This document shows positions 39,798 through 49,199 of a stretch of DNA of 64,000 nucleotides, in pieces. Within the stretch, counting starts at the first letter, position 1. Each line of letters opens with the position of its first letter. A program made the translations under genes and the position numbers. Origin of the DNA: Nakamurella lactea DSM 19367. GTDB taxonomy: Bacteria > Actinomycetota > Actinomycetes > Mycobacteriales > Nakamurellaceae. The notes below the pieces were generated by a model. That model did not search any database. It was not told the origin of the DNA and saw nothing but the letters and a program-made list of their open reading frames with translations. Location of the stretch: contig NZ_AUFT01000007.1 in assembly GCF_000426645.1 (NCBI RefSeq), forward strand, positions 186,001 through 250,000, given 5' to 3'.

Positions 39798-42412
39798 ATC
39801 GTGTTCCGTCCGGAATTGGCAGACGGCAGTCGCGGTGTCGATGGCACTTCCGGTGCGGACGGTAGGTCCGGTGCGGATGGTAGGTCCGGTGCTGAGGGCT
39901 GATCCGGCCCGACCTGCATCGGCTGCATTTCCGCCAGCAGGCCGCGAACCTGTTGCTGGAAGACCGGATCGAGCCAGAATCCGGAGTGCCGGCCGGCCGT
40001 GGGATAGACCACGTCGCCGGGAGCCCGGTCGAAGACCGGGTCGACGCACCGGACCTGTCGCGGACCGTCGACCGGCTGGCCGGTGGTGCCGGTGCCGGTG
40101 CCGGTGCCGGTGGCGAACGGATACGGCACGGCGCCGCCGAGATAGTCGGTGCGCCGCCACAGGTTCGTCCACCGGGTCGGTCCACCGTCGGTGCTCAGCA
40201 GCGACGCCGCCAGCCGGTACACCTCGGGAGAGAAATAGCGCGGATAGAACCGCGAGTAGAGCCGGTCCAGCACGCAGCCGAAGGTCATCAACGACAGCCG
40301 CTCACGAACCTCCGGCGGCTGGATCAGCACCGCGGCCAGGCTGATCACCGTGCCCTGGCTGTGTCCGGCCAGCACCACCCGGCCACGCGGCGGCGCCAGG
40401 TCGGGGGCCTCCGCGGATCCGACGACACCGCCGACGTAGTAGGCGATCCGGGTCCGCACCTCGGGCATGATCCGTTCGTTGTAGCAGGGCGGCGCGAACG
40501 GATGGGCATCCCGTGGCCAGAAGCAGGCAAGATCCCACAGCACTCCGACGCCGCGGCGGATGGCGGCCGTGCGGTAGGCCAGAACGCCCAGCGCGAGCAG
40601 ACCGACCAGGAGGGCCCCGGTCAGGTACACCCCCCAGGCGATCAGCTGGGCGCCGCCGCTGCCGGTTCCCAGGGTGAAGCGCCAGAACGAGTTCACGGCG
40701 TTCGCCGTCCCGGTGGAGAGCATCAGCGCGGCCCCCTGCATCACCAGGACGACCGTCACCACCAGACAGAACACCACCATCCCCCGCGGCACCCGGTCGA
40801 CCCGGCGAGCCGTCCACAGCATGAATCCGATGCCACCGGCCCGGGCGGCAACGTCCGGATCGGTGAAGTCGCGCGGTTTCCCGTCGGAATCGAGCCGGTA
40901 GTCGGCGCGAACGGCGCTCCGATCGACCGTGGCGCCACCGTTGCGAGAGGCGAGCCAGGCCCTGCCGCCCAGCTGAACCGCGAGGACCAGCAGCGCGGCC
41001 AGACCGACCAGCATGCCGAAACCCGAACTCCGGGTGGTGTCACCGAACCAGGTCGAATGCACTTGCAGCACTTCGGTGATCCGCCCCGGGGTGAAGGCGA
41101 ATCCGTCGACTCCCAACCAGGCCGGCACCATGATCAGCACCGAGGCCGCCATCATGCTGCCCAGCAGCCAGCCGAGGAAGGCGATGAAGAAGCCGGCGTA
41201 ACCGGCCATGAACATCGAGCGGCCGCGACCGGCTCCCCGACTCAGCGCGATGGTGAGCACCACCGCGACCAGCAGCAGCAGTGCGGCCTGGATCCCGAAC
41301 AGCCAGCGCACCACCGCGTCTGCCTGCCGCACCAGCCGGTCCGGGTCCAGCCCGGCGGCGGTCGCGCCGACCGTGTCGCCGGCGATCACCAGGGCGGCAT
41401 CAAGGCCGCCGGACCCGAGCACCCCGACCCAGAGCAACGGCAACGAACGGGGCAACCTGGTGGTCGCCGGCTCACCCCAGCCGGCCGGAAGTCGCAAACC
41501 GGAGAGCACGACGGCGCCGCCGAGCGTTGCCCCGCACACGATCAAAGCGGCGGTGCGCAGGCCGGACGGCGGGAACAGCACTGCCAGCAGGCCGAGAATC
41601 GTCAGCACCGCGATCTGGACGTGCAGGGCCCGCAACCGTCGGCCGGCGACTCCGCCGTTCCACAGGTCAGGTCGCAGTAGTGGCGTCGCCTCGTCGTCCG
41701 GGCGCCCCGGAAGATACGGCGCCGCAGCCGATCTGGTGGCGTACCGACGTGCGGACGACCGGCTCAACAGCCCGAGCAGCAGCACCAGGACCGCCGGCAT
41801 GATCGTCATCAGCGCGAGCTGACCCGAGGGCGGGAGCGCCGAGAGCAGGTTGATCAGGAACTGCGGCAGGCCGTGACAGACAGAAACCGTTCCGTCCGCC
41901 GACCCGCCGGGTACCGGGCAGCGGCGCGCGACGGTGGTCAGCATCGGCGCGGCGACCCCGAGCACGAAGGTGACGGTCAGGGTCGCCGCCAGTACCCGGA
42001 TCAGCGCCGCGGTCAGCAGCCGCAGACCCGATCGGGGTGCGGCGGAACGGGTTTGCGGGTCGGGTGGCAGCATCCGCGGGGCCACGTTCAGCAGGGCGAA
42101 CGGGGCCAGCATCAGCCACAGCGCGCGGGTCTTCGCGCCGGACGTCCAGCCGCCCCAGGAATAGCCCTCCAACCATGGGCCTTCGGTGGCGGCCGGCGTC
42201 CCCGGTCTGGTGCCCACCGGTACGTCGTGCTGCAACTCGGTGACGGCCGGGCGGTAGAAGCCGGCGATCCGGTCGCCGGACACCCGTTCCGTGGTCGCCC
42301 GGTCGAGCAGCTCCTCCGGCGGAGTGCCGGACACGCCGTGCACCCTGATCTCGACGTCGCCCCGGTAGGGCACGCCGGTACGAACCATCTCGGTCGGCGC
42401 GTTTCGCAGCAT
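39794..42412 (-). CDS. Large polytopic membrane protein with C-terminal serine-hydrolase motif
   Basis: An 872-residue protein. The N-terminal ~90 residues (VEIRVHGVSGTPPEELLDR) look like the start of an alpha/beta-hydrolase fold. About ten hydrophobic helices follow (residues 100-620). The cytosolic-like C-terminal part has VVLAGHSQGTVISLA with Ser685 and FGCVLDRLYSRF. The hydrolase fold may thus be split by the membrane region. The tail carries GT repeats and a run of SAPDLP-type repeats. I do not know a characterised relative. The stop overlaps the DedA stop by four bases. Confidence 0.75.
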   Translation of the reverse strand: MLRNAPTEMVRTGVPYRGDVEIRVHGVSGTPPEELLDRATTERVSGDRIAGFYRPAVTELQHDVPVGTRPGTPAATEGPWLEGYSWGGWTSGAKTRALWLMLAPFALLNVAPRMLPPDPQTRSAAPRSGLRLLTAALIRVLAATLTVTFVLGVAAPMLTTVARRCPVPGGSADGTVSVCHGLPQFLINLLSALPPSGQLALMTIMPAVLVLLLGLLSRSSARRYATRSAAAPYLPGRPDDEATPLLRPDLWNGGVAGRRLRALHVQIAVLTILGLLAVLFPPSGLRTAALIVCGATLGGAVVLSGLRLPAGWGEPATTRLPRSLPLLWVGVLGSGGLDAALVIAGDTVGATAAGLDPDRLVRQADAVVRWLFGIQAALLLLVAVVLTIALSRGAGRGRSMFMAGYAGFFIAFLGWLLGSMMAASVLIMVPAWLGVDGFAFTPGRITEVLQVHSTWFGDTTRSSGFGMLVGLAALLVLAVQLGGRAWLASRNGGATVDRSAVRADYRLDSDGKPRDFTDPDVAARAGGIGFMLWTARRVDRVPRGMVVFCLVVTVVLVMQGAALMLSTGTANAVNSFWRFTLGTGSGGAQLIAWGVYLTGALLVGLLALGVLAYRTAAIRRGVGVLWDLACFWPRDAHPFAPPCYNERIMPEVRTRIAYYVGGVVGSAEAPDLAPPRGRVVLAGHSQGTVISLAAVLIQPPEVRERLSLMTFGCVLDRLYSRFYPRYFSPEVYRLAASLLSTDGGPTRWTNLWRRTDYLGGAVPYPFATGTGTGTGTTGQPVDGPRQVRCVDPVFDRAPGDVVYPTAGRHSGFWLDPVFQQQVRGLLAEMQPMQVGPDQPSAPDLPSAPDLPSAPEVPSTPRLPSANSGRNTI

Positions 42413-42516
42413 GATCGGTCACCGCCCTACTGATCGGCGTGCGGGGGTGCTCGATCAGTATGAGCGCGCGGACCGACCTGCGGATACCTGGAGAACCCTG
42501 GGCCGCGCGGCCCGTG

Positions 42517-43110
42517 TCAGTACCCGCCGCCGCCGGCCGCTGCCGCCGTCACCTTGCTGCCGTCGGCGGCGACCGCCCACCACACCCCGCCGACTCCCTG
42601 ACCGGTCACATCGCCGGCCTTGGCGTCATTCGCGTAGTAGTACAGCGGCCATCCGTTCAACGTCACCTGGGTCTTTCCGTCCACCCCGGTGATGGTGCCG
42701 ACCTGGCCGGTCACGCCGTCGACCGTCGGGCTCATCGAGTCGGTGTTCACTGCCGGCCAGGCGGTGGCACAGGCCCCCGAACACGAGCTCTTGCCCGAGT
42801 TCTGGGTGTCCTTGTCGTACACGTAGACCGTCATCTTCTTGCCGTCGACGACGATCTGGCCCAACGACGAGTCCGCCACGCCGAGCACCGGGCCCGATCC
42901 GGCGGCGGCAGATCCGTCAGCCCCGGCAGACCCGGAAGCGGAACCGCCGGCTGCCGATCCGGTAGCGGCGGCACTCGCGGCCGCGGTACTCGCCGCCGCC
43001 GCGGAGGTCGAGGGTGAGGTGCTGGCCGGGGTATTGCCGGCGCAGCCGGCCAGCGCCAGGCCGCCGAGGGCGGCGACGGCGACCATCCGGGCGAGGATTC
43101 GTGTGGTCAT
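42517..43110 (-). CDS. Lipoprotein of the COG4315 (Yx(F/W/Y)xxD repeat) family
   Basis: A 197-residue lipoprotein (signal ending in LALAGC) with a Ser/Ala/Gly-rich linker of about 50 residues and two copies of the family's secreted repeat: MTVYVYDKDTQNSGKSSCSG with CATAWPAV, then WPLYYYANDAKAGDVTGQGV. The two cysteines of the first repeat could form a disulfide. The function is unknown; relatives are surface-exposed and often lie by electron-transfer or sigma-factor genes, as here. Confidence 0.85.
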   Translation of the reverse strand: MTTRILARMVAVAALGGLALAGCAGNTPASTSPSTSAAAASTAAASAAATGSAAGGSASGSAGADGSAAAGSGPVLGVADSSLGQIVVDGKKMTVYVYDKDTQNSGKSSCSGACATAWPAVNTDSMSPTVDGVTGQVGTITGVDGKTQVTLNGWPLYYYANDAKAGDVTGQGVGGVWWAVAADGSKVTAAAAGGGGY

Positions 43111-43212
43111 GATGGAACGCGCTCCTTCGGTGGCAGATCCGCTGAACGCGGACGCAGATCCGCGGGGCCGCGGACATCCACAGCACGAGTTGGCGCGGGG
43201 ATTGGTTCATCG

Positions 43213-43953
43213 TCAGCCGAGATCGGCGCTCAGCAATACCTTTCCGGTGTCGATCGAGCGGATCTGCACCGCATCGATCGCGGACACGTCGAGGTTGGTG
43301 CTGCCGGTGGCGTGCACGATGTCCCCGCGATGGGCGATCCAGCTGGACACCATGGTGGGCCGCCCGGCCGAGTCGATCAGGTACAGCCCGTAGGTCCAGG
43401 CGCCCGCGGGTTGCTTGTACTGCCAGCTGCCGTCGGTGGCGTAACCACAGGTCACCGTCAGCCTGGTGCCCCACTGCTCGCTGAACAGCTGCACGTCGGC
43501 GGTCAGCGGGTTGTCCGAGGTCTTGGTCAGCACCGCGGACGCCGTCGGGTGCTCGCCACCGGACAGGCTGATCGGCACGATCACTGCCGCTGCCGCCAAT
43601 ACCGCTGCTGCCACCAGGATCGTCAGCCGGCGCCGAATCCTCTTCGACCGCGCGCGGTCGTCGGCCCTGGTGATCCGGGCGAGAAGGTCGGCCGGCGGCC
43701 CCGGCTCCGGCAGATCGGCCGGCTCCGGCGTCAGCAGGGCTTCGACATCCGCCGGATCGACCTTGCCGAGCAGACCGGGCAGGCCGGCCAGTTCGGTCAC
43801 TGCGGCGGTGCAGCTGCGGCAGGCGCGCAGGTGTCGCTCGAACTCGGCGCGGTCGGCGGCCGACAACGCACCGAGCACATAGGCGGCGTCCCAGTCGGCG
43901 TACCGCGCGTGCGGATCGCCGATCGACGTCGGATCGGCCGGATCGTTCGTCAT
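43213..43953 (-). CDS. Anti-sigma factor with zinc-binding N-terminus
   Basis: A 246-residue anti-sigma factor. The cytoplasmic ZAS motif is HLRACRSC (His-x3-Cys-x2-Cys) within DAAYVLGALSAADRAEFERH. One membrane helix (LTILVAAAVLAAAAVIVPIS, about residue 120) precedes an extracytoplasmic RskA-like domain. ATG 43953 overlaps the sigma gene as ATGA, the normal arrangement for an ECF sigma and its cognate inhibitor. Confidence 0.92.
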   Translation of the reverse strand: MTNDPADPTSIGDPHARYADWDAAYVLGALSAADRAEFERHLRACRSCTAAVTELAGLPGLLGKVDPADVEALLTPEPADLPEPGPPADLLARITRADDRARSKRIRRRLTILVAAAVLAAAAVIVPISLSGGEHPTASAVLTKTSDNPLTADVQLFSEQWGTRLTVTCGYATDGSWQYKQPAGAWTYGLYLIDSAGRPTMVSSWIAHRGDIVHATGSTNLDVSAIDAVQIRSIDTGKVLLSADLG

Positions 43954-44453
43954 CGGGTCACGCCCCTCTCCTGCAGTTCCAGTCGCAACGCTCGAAGTCC
44001 ATAGTGCAGACGGGATTTCACCGTGCCCGATGGAATCCCGAGATCGTCGGCGATCTCGGCCACCGTCTGCCTGGCGAAGTACGCCCTGGCGACCACCGTC
44101 CGATGGTCCGCGCTGAGCGTGTGCAGCGCCTCGGTCACCAGCATCGAATCGAACAGGGCATCGGTCCGGTCGGCGACCGCCTGCTCGGGCATCGTGTCGG
44201 TGTTCACCTCGTGCCGGCGGCGGGCGCTGCGGTGGTCGTCGATCACCAGGTTCCGGGCGACGGTGAACAGCCACGCGCGAACCGATCCGGTGCCGTCGTC
44301 GGCGAGATCGGTACGCCAGGCACGCAGCAACGTCTCCTGCACGATGTCCTCCGAGCGGGCTCGGTCGTGCGTCAACCGGAACACGTAGTGCCACAGCGCC
44401 CCGGCGTGCTCGTCGTGCAGCACCCGCAGGGTGTCCGCGTCGCGGCCGCCCAT
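43950..44453 (-). CDS. ECF sigma factor
   Basis: A 167-residue sigma-70-family ECF factor. Region 2 is LHDEHAGALWHYVFRLTHD with RSEDIVQETLLRAWR; region 4 is SADHRTVVARAYFARQTVAEIADDLGIPSGTVKSRLHYGL. GGAGGTGGGCG precedes ATG 44453; upstream in-frame codons run into the neighbouring gene region. It resembles the SigK/SigL group with RskA-type anti-sigma factors. Its regulon is unknown; the lipoprotein at 42517 is a candidate. Confidence 0.92.
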   Translation of the reverse strand: MGGRDADTLRVLHDEHAGALWHYVFRLTHDRARSEDIVQETLLRAWRTDLADDGTGSVRAWLFTVARNLVIDDHRSARRRHEVNTDTMPEQAVADRTDALFDSMLVTEALHTLSADHRTVVARAYFARQTVAEIADDLGIPSGTVKSRLHYGLRALRLELQERGVTR

Positions 44454-44547
44454 CGCCCACCTCCTGCCGACAGTACGAAGTACCCGGCGGTCCGGTTCAA
44501 TCCTGCGCCCGGCTGAACCGTACGGGCCGTTGTCGCGTGAATCGGGT

Positions 44548-45042
44548 ATGACGACCCTCGCGATCACCGCGGCCTCGTGGCACATCGGTGGCCTGCCGCT
44601 GCATCCGTTGCTGGTGCACGGCGTGGTCGTGCTGCTGCCGCTGGCCGGAGTTGCCGCCATCCTGCATGCCGCCTGGCCGGCCGCCCGCCGCCGGCTGGGC
44701 ATCGTCACCCCTGGGTTGGCCACGGTCGCCCTGATCCTGGTCCCGATCACCGTCCGGGCCGGCGAGGCGTTGGCCGCGGCGATCGGTACGAATCCGAAGA
44801 TCGCCAGGCACCAGCAGCTGGGCCAGACCCTGCTGCCGTGGGTGATCGGGCTGTTCGTGGTGGCCGGCGCGCTGTGGGTCTGGTATCGCTACTTCGAACC
44901 GCGGCAGCAGAACCCGCGGACCAGGTTGTGGGTGAACAGCGGCCTGCTGGTGCTCGCGATGGTTGCCGGCATCGGCTCGATCGTCGATGTGGTGCTGATC
45001 GGTGACGCCGGCGCCAGGGCCGTCTGGGAGGGCGTCGGCTGA
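44548..45042 (+). CDS. DUF2231-family membrane protein
   Basis: A 164-residue protein with four hydrophobic segments. ASWHIGGLPLHPLLVHGVVVLLPLAG is the characteristic N-terminal part of DUF2231 proteins, with His residues that may bind haem or metal. ATG 44548 was chosen over an upstream reading that overlaps the sigma gene. Function unknown; it is divergent from the sigma factor. Confidence 0.8.
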   Translation: MTTLAITAASWHIGGLPLHPLLVHGVVVLLPLAGVAAILHAAWPAARRRLGIVTPGLATVALILVPITVRAGEALAAAIGTNPKIARHQQLGQTLLPWVIGLFVVAGALWVWYRYFEPRQQNPRTRLWVNSGLLVLAMVAGIGSIVDVVLIGDAGARAVWEGVG

Positions 45043-45244
45043 CAGCGTCGCCGGACCGATGGCCACCTGGCGCGTCGGCGGACGCCGTCAGCCCTGCAGG
45101 CTGAGCACCTGGCATCCAGTGGCGGGACGCGGTCACGGACAGTTGCCGGCGGCGCCGGATCGGGGCGCCGAACCACCTGTTTGACGACCCTCGCCGGCAA
45201 GGCCGTCCAGCAGGATGAGGGGCACAGCTCGAAAGGGAGGCGTG

Positions 45245-46006
45245 ATGACGAACCTGCTGACCCGCGACCCGCGGCATCCGCGACGTCGCCCGACCGGCCT
45301 GGCCGCGGCCAGGATCGTCGGCTCGGCGCTGCTCGTCCTGCTGTCCATGGTGATCGGGCCGGCCCTGCAGGCGTCGGCGGCGGTGGCGAGCCCGGTCGTC
45401 GCCATGCCGCTGATCCGGCCGGCCATCACGGTGCCGTCGACCGCCCGGCAGGTGGTGGCGGTCGGCGCCACCTCGCCCGGCGCGACCACCGCGAAGCTCT
45501 CGCTGTGGCAGAAGGGTACGAACGGACGTTGGACCAGGACGGTCGGTCCGGTGCCGGCGCGGGTCGGCTCCCGCGGTATCGGGCCGGCCCACGAGGGTTC
45601 GCGGTACACCCCGGCCGGCACCTTCGCCCTGGACCAGGCGTTCGGCAGGCTGAACAACCCGGGCACCAAGTTGCGCTATTTCAAGACCGACCCGCTCGAC
45701 TGGTGGAACGAGAATCCGTTGTCCCGCACGTACAACAAGCACATCCGGCGGGTGAACAGTCCCGGTGGTGCGAGTGAGAACCTCTACTACTCCGGCACCG
45801 CCTACAACCTGGCGGTGAACATCGCCTACAACCCGACGAACATTCCCTACAAGGGTTCGGCGTTCTTCCTGCACGTCGGCACCGGCCACTCAACGGCAGG
45901 GTGTGTCTCGATCGCCCAGTCCACCCTCACCACGATCATGCGCAAACTCGATCCCGCCCAGCACCCGGTGATCGCGATCCGCAACGGCACCCCCTGGGTG
46001 CCGTGA
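45245..46006 (+). CDS. Secreted L,D-transpeptidase (YkuD-like) protein
   Basis: A 253-residue protein with a signal/anchor segment (residues 25-48) and a catalytic domain ending in FFLHVGTGHSTAGCVSI, the His-x6-8-STxGC motif of L,D-transpeptidase-type enzymes, with nucleophile Cys220. RYTPAGTF and the RxxxxPxG-like region also fit. It would cross-link or trim peptidoglycan. GGGAGG precedes ATG 45245. The 200 bases upstream contain a small stem (TCAGCC/GGCTGA near 45089) but no gene. Confidence 0.85.
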   Translation: MTNLLTRDPRHPRRRPTGLAAARIVGSALLVLLSMVIGPALQASAAVASPVVAMPLIRPAITVPSTARQVVAVGATSPGATTAKLSLWQKGTNGRWTRTVGPVPARVGSRGIGPAHEGSRYTPAGTFALDQAFGRLNNPGTKLRYFKTDPLDWWNENPLSRTYNKHIRRVNSPGGASENLYYSGTAYNLAVNIAYNPTNIPYKGSAFFLHVGTGHSTAGCVSIAQSTLTTIMRKLDPAQHPVIAIRNGTPWVP

Positions 46007-46052
46007 TCGTCCGGCGCTTGCCCGTCGGCTCGCCAGGGTCTTGCATGAACAA

Positions 46053-46652
46053 ATGCAGAACGGGAATGACGAGGAAGGCGCCCCGTCGGCGGCCGTCTTC
46101 GCCGAGACGAAGCGACTGACGCTGCGCCGCATCACCACCGACGACGTTGACAACCTGGTCGAGCTGGACGCCGATCCGGACGTGATGTTCTGGATCACCG
46201 GCGGCCGGCCGACTCCCCGGGAGGAGGTCGTCGACGACATTCTGCCCGCCTTTCTCGACTACTACCGCCGGTACCCCGGCTACGGGTTCTGGGCGGTGAT
46301 CGAGAAGTCGACCGGCGGGTTCCTCGGCTGGGTGCACTTCCGGCCGGCGGAGGGCGACCCGGCCGACGACGCCGAACTCGGCTACCGGCTGAAGAAGTCG
46401 GCCTGGGGCAAGGGTTATGCCACCGAGGCCTCCCGTGCGGTGCTCGACCGCGGGTTCGCCGATTTCGGGGTGCGGCGGGTGCATGCCGAGACGATGGTGG
46501 TGAACACCGCATCGCGCCGGGTGATGGAGAAGTGCGGGCTGAGCCTGGTCCGGATCTTCCACCAGGACTGGCCCGACCACATCCCGGGTGATGAGCACGG
46601 TGACGTCGAGTACGCGATCACCCGGGAAGAATGGGACGCGGCGACCGGTTGA
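46053..46652 (+). CDS. GNAT-family N-acetyltransferase (RimJ/RimL type)
   Basis: A 199-residue GNAT of the Acetyltransf_3 group: TKRLTLRRITTDDVDNLVEL at the N-terminus, then GFLGWVHFRP, ELGYRLKKSAWGKGYATEASRAVLDRGF (acetyl-CoA loop) and NTASRRVMEKCGL. Starts at TTG 46041 and ATG 46053 are both possible and neither has a strong ribosome site. It may acetylate a ribosomal protein or a small molecule; the target is unknown. Confidence 0.85.
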   Translation: MQNGNDEEGAPSAAVFAETKRLTLRRITTDDVDNLVELDADPDVMFWITGGRPTPREEVVDDILPAFLDYYRRYPGYGFWAVIEKSTGGFLGWVHFRPAEGDPADDAELGYRLKKSAWGKGYATEASRAVLDRGFADFGVRRVHAETMVVNTASRRVMEKCGLSLVRIFHQDWPDHIPGDEHGDVEYAITREEWDAATG

Positions 46653-46720
46653 CGTTGAGGTGCGGGAGCGGTCGAACCGGCTCGCGTCCTGCGGAATCCC
46701 TCTGACGAAGGAGCAACACT

Positions 46721-47125
46721 GTGCCGACCACGCCCATTCCCGACGACCTACGGGCCATGCTGTCCAAGCCGAACCCGGCGGTGATCGCCACGCTGAACAG
46801 CAGCGGTCAGCCGATCACCGTCGCCACCTGGTACCTACTGGACGGCGACCGGATCCTGGTGAACATGGACAACACCCGCAAGCGGGTCGAGCACATGCGC
46901 AACGACGGGCGGGTGGCGCTGACGGTGCTGGACGACGACTGGTCAACCCACGTCAGCGTGATCGGACACGTCGCCGAGTGGAAGGACGACGAGGCGCTGG
47001 CCGACATCGACCGGATCTCGACCCACTACACCGGACACCGGTACCCGAACCGCACCGATCCGCGGGTCAGCGCCTGGATCGAGATCGACCGCTGGCACGG
47101 CTGGGGCAAAGCCAAGCAGGGCTAA
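46721..47125 (+). CDS. PPOX-class (likely F420-dependent) split-barrel protein
   Basis: A 134-residue split beta-barrel protein: AVIATLNSSGQPITVATWYLLDGDRILVN broken over strands, NTRKRVEHMRNDGRVAL, and a C-terminal HGWGK. This is typical of F420H2-dependent FDOR-B or FMN-binding PPOX proteins. AAGGAG lies eight bases before GTG 46721. Cofactor choice is not certain from sequence, though F420 use is common in this organism's neighbourhood. Confidence 0.85.
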   Translation: MPTTPIPDDLRAMLSKPNPAVIATLNSSGQPITVATWYLLDGDRILVNMDNTRKRVEHMRNDGRVALTVLDDDWSTHVSVIGHVAEWKDDEALADIDRISTHYTGHRYPNRTDPRVSAWIEIDRWHGWGKAKQG

Positions 47126-47205
47126 CGCTTCCGCCGCTTCGCCAGTGACTCAGAGCCGAGGGCGGGTGGCGCGGTCACAGTTGCGGTGCGGTCACAGCGG
47201 CGCGG

Positions 47206-47604
47206 TCAGACTTCATAGTCGAACACCATCCGATGGATCCCGTCCGGATCGACCTGCATCGTCACCGAGCCGCGAATGCCGCTGAGCTCGCCGGTGCCGC
47301 TGCTCGGCACGATCAGCCCGTATTCGTTGGCCCGGTCAGTGCCACTCGTGCTGGCAGCATGCACCAGATTGAACGTGCCATGGCGGCCGTCAACGGTGCC
47401 CTCGAACGACTCCATCGCGACGTAGGTGCCGACGCCGGTCTGCTGATCGAAGGCCGAGGTGAACTGGGTGATGCTCCGCCCGGATATGCCGCCCTCGAAG
47501 TGCTTGATCATCCGTAGGTGCCCGGTGGTCAGCCCAGTGGTGATGTCGGGGACGAAATCGGTCGGTTCGAAATCGGAGGTGGTGAAGGTGGCATTGCTGA
47601 TCAT
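47206..47604 (-). CDS. DUF3224 family protein
   Basis: A 132-residue allene-oxide-cyclase-like beta-barrel protein with GHLRMIKHFEGGISGRS, YVAMESFEGTVDGRHGTFNLVH and a C-terminal SGIRGSVTMQVDPDG, the DUF3224 pattern. Function unknown. It is convergent with the PPOX gene. Confidence 0.87.
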   Translation of the reverse strand: MISNATFTTSDFEPTDFVPDITTGLTTGHLRMIKHFEGGISGRSITQFTSAFDQQTGVGTYVAMESFEGTVDGRHGTFNLVHAASTSGTDRANEYGLIVPSSGTGELSGIRGSVTMQVDPDGIHRMVFDYEV

Positions 47605-47651
47605 CTGATCATTCTAGGGAGCGGGCGGCCGTGCGTCCTTGGACAAACGCG

Positions 47652-47679
47652 GCAGGGCGGTCGCCGGCGACCGCCCTGC
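47652..47679 (-). terminator. Palindromic terminator after the acyl-CoA ligase gene
   Basis: GCAGGGCGGTCGCC and its exact reverse complement form a 28-base perfect palindrome, two bases after the ligase stop. It should fold to a strong hairpin; no T-run follows. Confidence 0.65.
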
Positions 47680-47681
47680 GT

Positions 47682-49199
47682 TCAGAGTTGATCGCGCAGC
47701 ACTCGTTTCAGCAACTTGCCGCTCTGGTTGCGCGGCAGCTCGTCCACGAAGTGGACGCGCTTTGGCACCTTGAAGCCGGCCAGACTCAGCTTGGCGTGGG
47801 CGATCAGCTCGGCCTCATCGACCGTGGCGCCCGCCTGCAGGACGACAACCGCTGTCACGGCCTCGATCCAGCGGTCGTCGGGGGTGGCGATCACCGCGAC
47901 CTCGGCGACCGCCGGGTGCGTGTAGATCACGTCCTCAACTTCCCGGGAGGCGACCAGTACCCCACCGGTGTTGATCACGTCCTTGATCCGGTCGACGACG
48001 GTGACGAACCCCTGCTCGTCCTGGACCACCAGATCGCCGGAGTGGAACCAGCCGCCGTTGAAGGCGGCTGCCGTCTCCTCGGGCTTGTCCCAGTAGCCGG
48101 TGCACAGCTGCGGTGAGCGGTAGAGCACCTCACCGGATGTGCCGGGTGCGACGTCGGCGCCGGTCTCGTCGACGACCCTGGTCTCGACGAACAGCACCGG
48201 CCGGCCGCAGGACTCGGGTCGCTCGGCATGCTCTTCGGGCCGCAGTACGCAGGCCAGCGGGCCGATCTCGGACTGGCCGAAACAGTTGTAGAAGGCCAAC
48301 TCCGGCAGGCGCTGCCGCAGTCGCTGCAGAATCGGGCCGGGCATGATCGACGCGCCGTAGTAGGCCTTGCGGAGCGACGAGAGGTCGGCATCGGCGAGGG
48401 CCGGATGGTTGGCCAGCGGTACCCAGACGGTCGGCGCCAGGAACAGCGATCCGATCCGGTCGGCCTCGATCCGGCGCAGGATCTCGGCGACGTCGGGGCG
48501 GGTCATCAGATGCACGGTGGCGCCGATCGCCAGGTACGGCAACAGGAACACGTGCATCCCGGCCGAATGGTAGAGCGGCATGCAGATCAGCGGGTTGTCG
48601 TCGGGGGCGAGGTCGAGCGCCAGCAGGCAGGAGAGGTATTCGTGCACCAGAGCGCGGTGCGTCATCATTGCGCCCTTGGGCTGGGAGGTGGTCCCCGAGG
48701 TGTAGAGCAGCTGGACGAGATCGGTGTCCCGGACGCGGCTGTCGAGCTCGGGAACGTCGCCGGTCTGCCACAACGGCAGAACGGCGTCCTCGCTGCCGTG
48801 CAGTACCAGCACCTGCTCGACCGCGCTGTCCGCGGCGGCAGCTCTCACCTGGTCCCGTAACGCCGCGTCGACCAGCGCGACCCGGCTACCGGACTGGCGC
48901 AGCAGGTATCCGAGTTCGCCACCGGTGAGGGCGTAGTTGATCGGCACATGGATCAGCCCGGCGCGGGCACATCCGAGGTAGGCCAACAGGTATGCATCGG
49001 AGTTGGCGCCGACGGTAGCGACCCGGTCGCCGGGTTGCAGTCCCATTCCGAGCAGCCGGGCGGCCGCTCGGGAGGTGGCGGCGTCCAGATCGGCGTAGGT
49101 CCAGCGGCGATCGTCGTACTGCAGGGCGATCCGATCCGGATATCGGCCGGCGCTGCGGCGGACGACGTCGTCGACGGTGCTGGAGCGCGGGTTGCGCAT
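47682..49199 (-). CDS. Long-chain/aryl acyl-CoA ligase (FadD-like)
   Basis: A 505-residue ANL-family ligase. The P-loop is LLYTSGTTSQPKGAMMTH; FGQSEIG, GWFHSGDLVVQDEQG and the hinge/catalytic Lys region RNQSGKLLKRVLRDQL follow. It makes acyl-CoA from a carboxylate, ATP and CoA. It is not the FadD3 of the HIP pathway as far as recalled sequence tells, and it lies 15 kb from the island without a KstR2-type operator. It could still supply CoA activation for that pathway. The 262-base gap to the next gene shows no gene. Confidence 0.88.
   Translation of the reverse strand: MRNPRSSTVDDVVRRSAGRYPDRIALQYDDRRWTYADLDAATSRAAARLLGMGLQPGDRVATVGANSDAYLLAYLGCARAGLIHVPINYALTGGELGYLLRQSGSRVALVDAALRDQVRAAAADSAVEQVLVLHGSEDAVLPLWQTGDVPELDSRVRDTDLVQLLYTSGTTSQPKGAMMTHRALVHEYLSCLLALDLAPDDNPLICMPLYHSAGMHVFLLPYLAIGATVHLMTRPDVAEILRRIEADRIGSLFLAPTVWVPLANHPALADADLSSLRKAYYGASIMPGPILQRLRQRLPELAFYNCFGQSEIGPLACVLRPEEHAERPESCGRPVLFVETRVVDETGADVAPGTSGEVLYRSPQLCTGYWDKPEETAAAFNGGWFHSGDLVVQDEQGFVTVVDRIKDVINTGGVLVASREVEDVIYTHPAVAEVAVIATPDDRWIEAVTAVVVLQAGATVDEAELIAHAKLSLAGFKVPKRVHFVDELPRNQSGKLLKRVLRDQL

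Noticed and set aside
47126-47205. Three copies of GCGGTCA-type repeats between PPOX and DUF3224 genes.
   Set aside because: Copies are short and imperfect; likely compositional.
47682-49199. fadD3 of the HIP pathway.
   Set aside because: Sequence as recalled differs, it lies outside the island and has no KstR2-type operator; kept as a generic acyl-CoA ligase.
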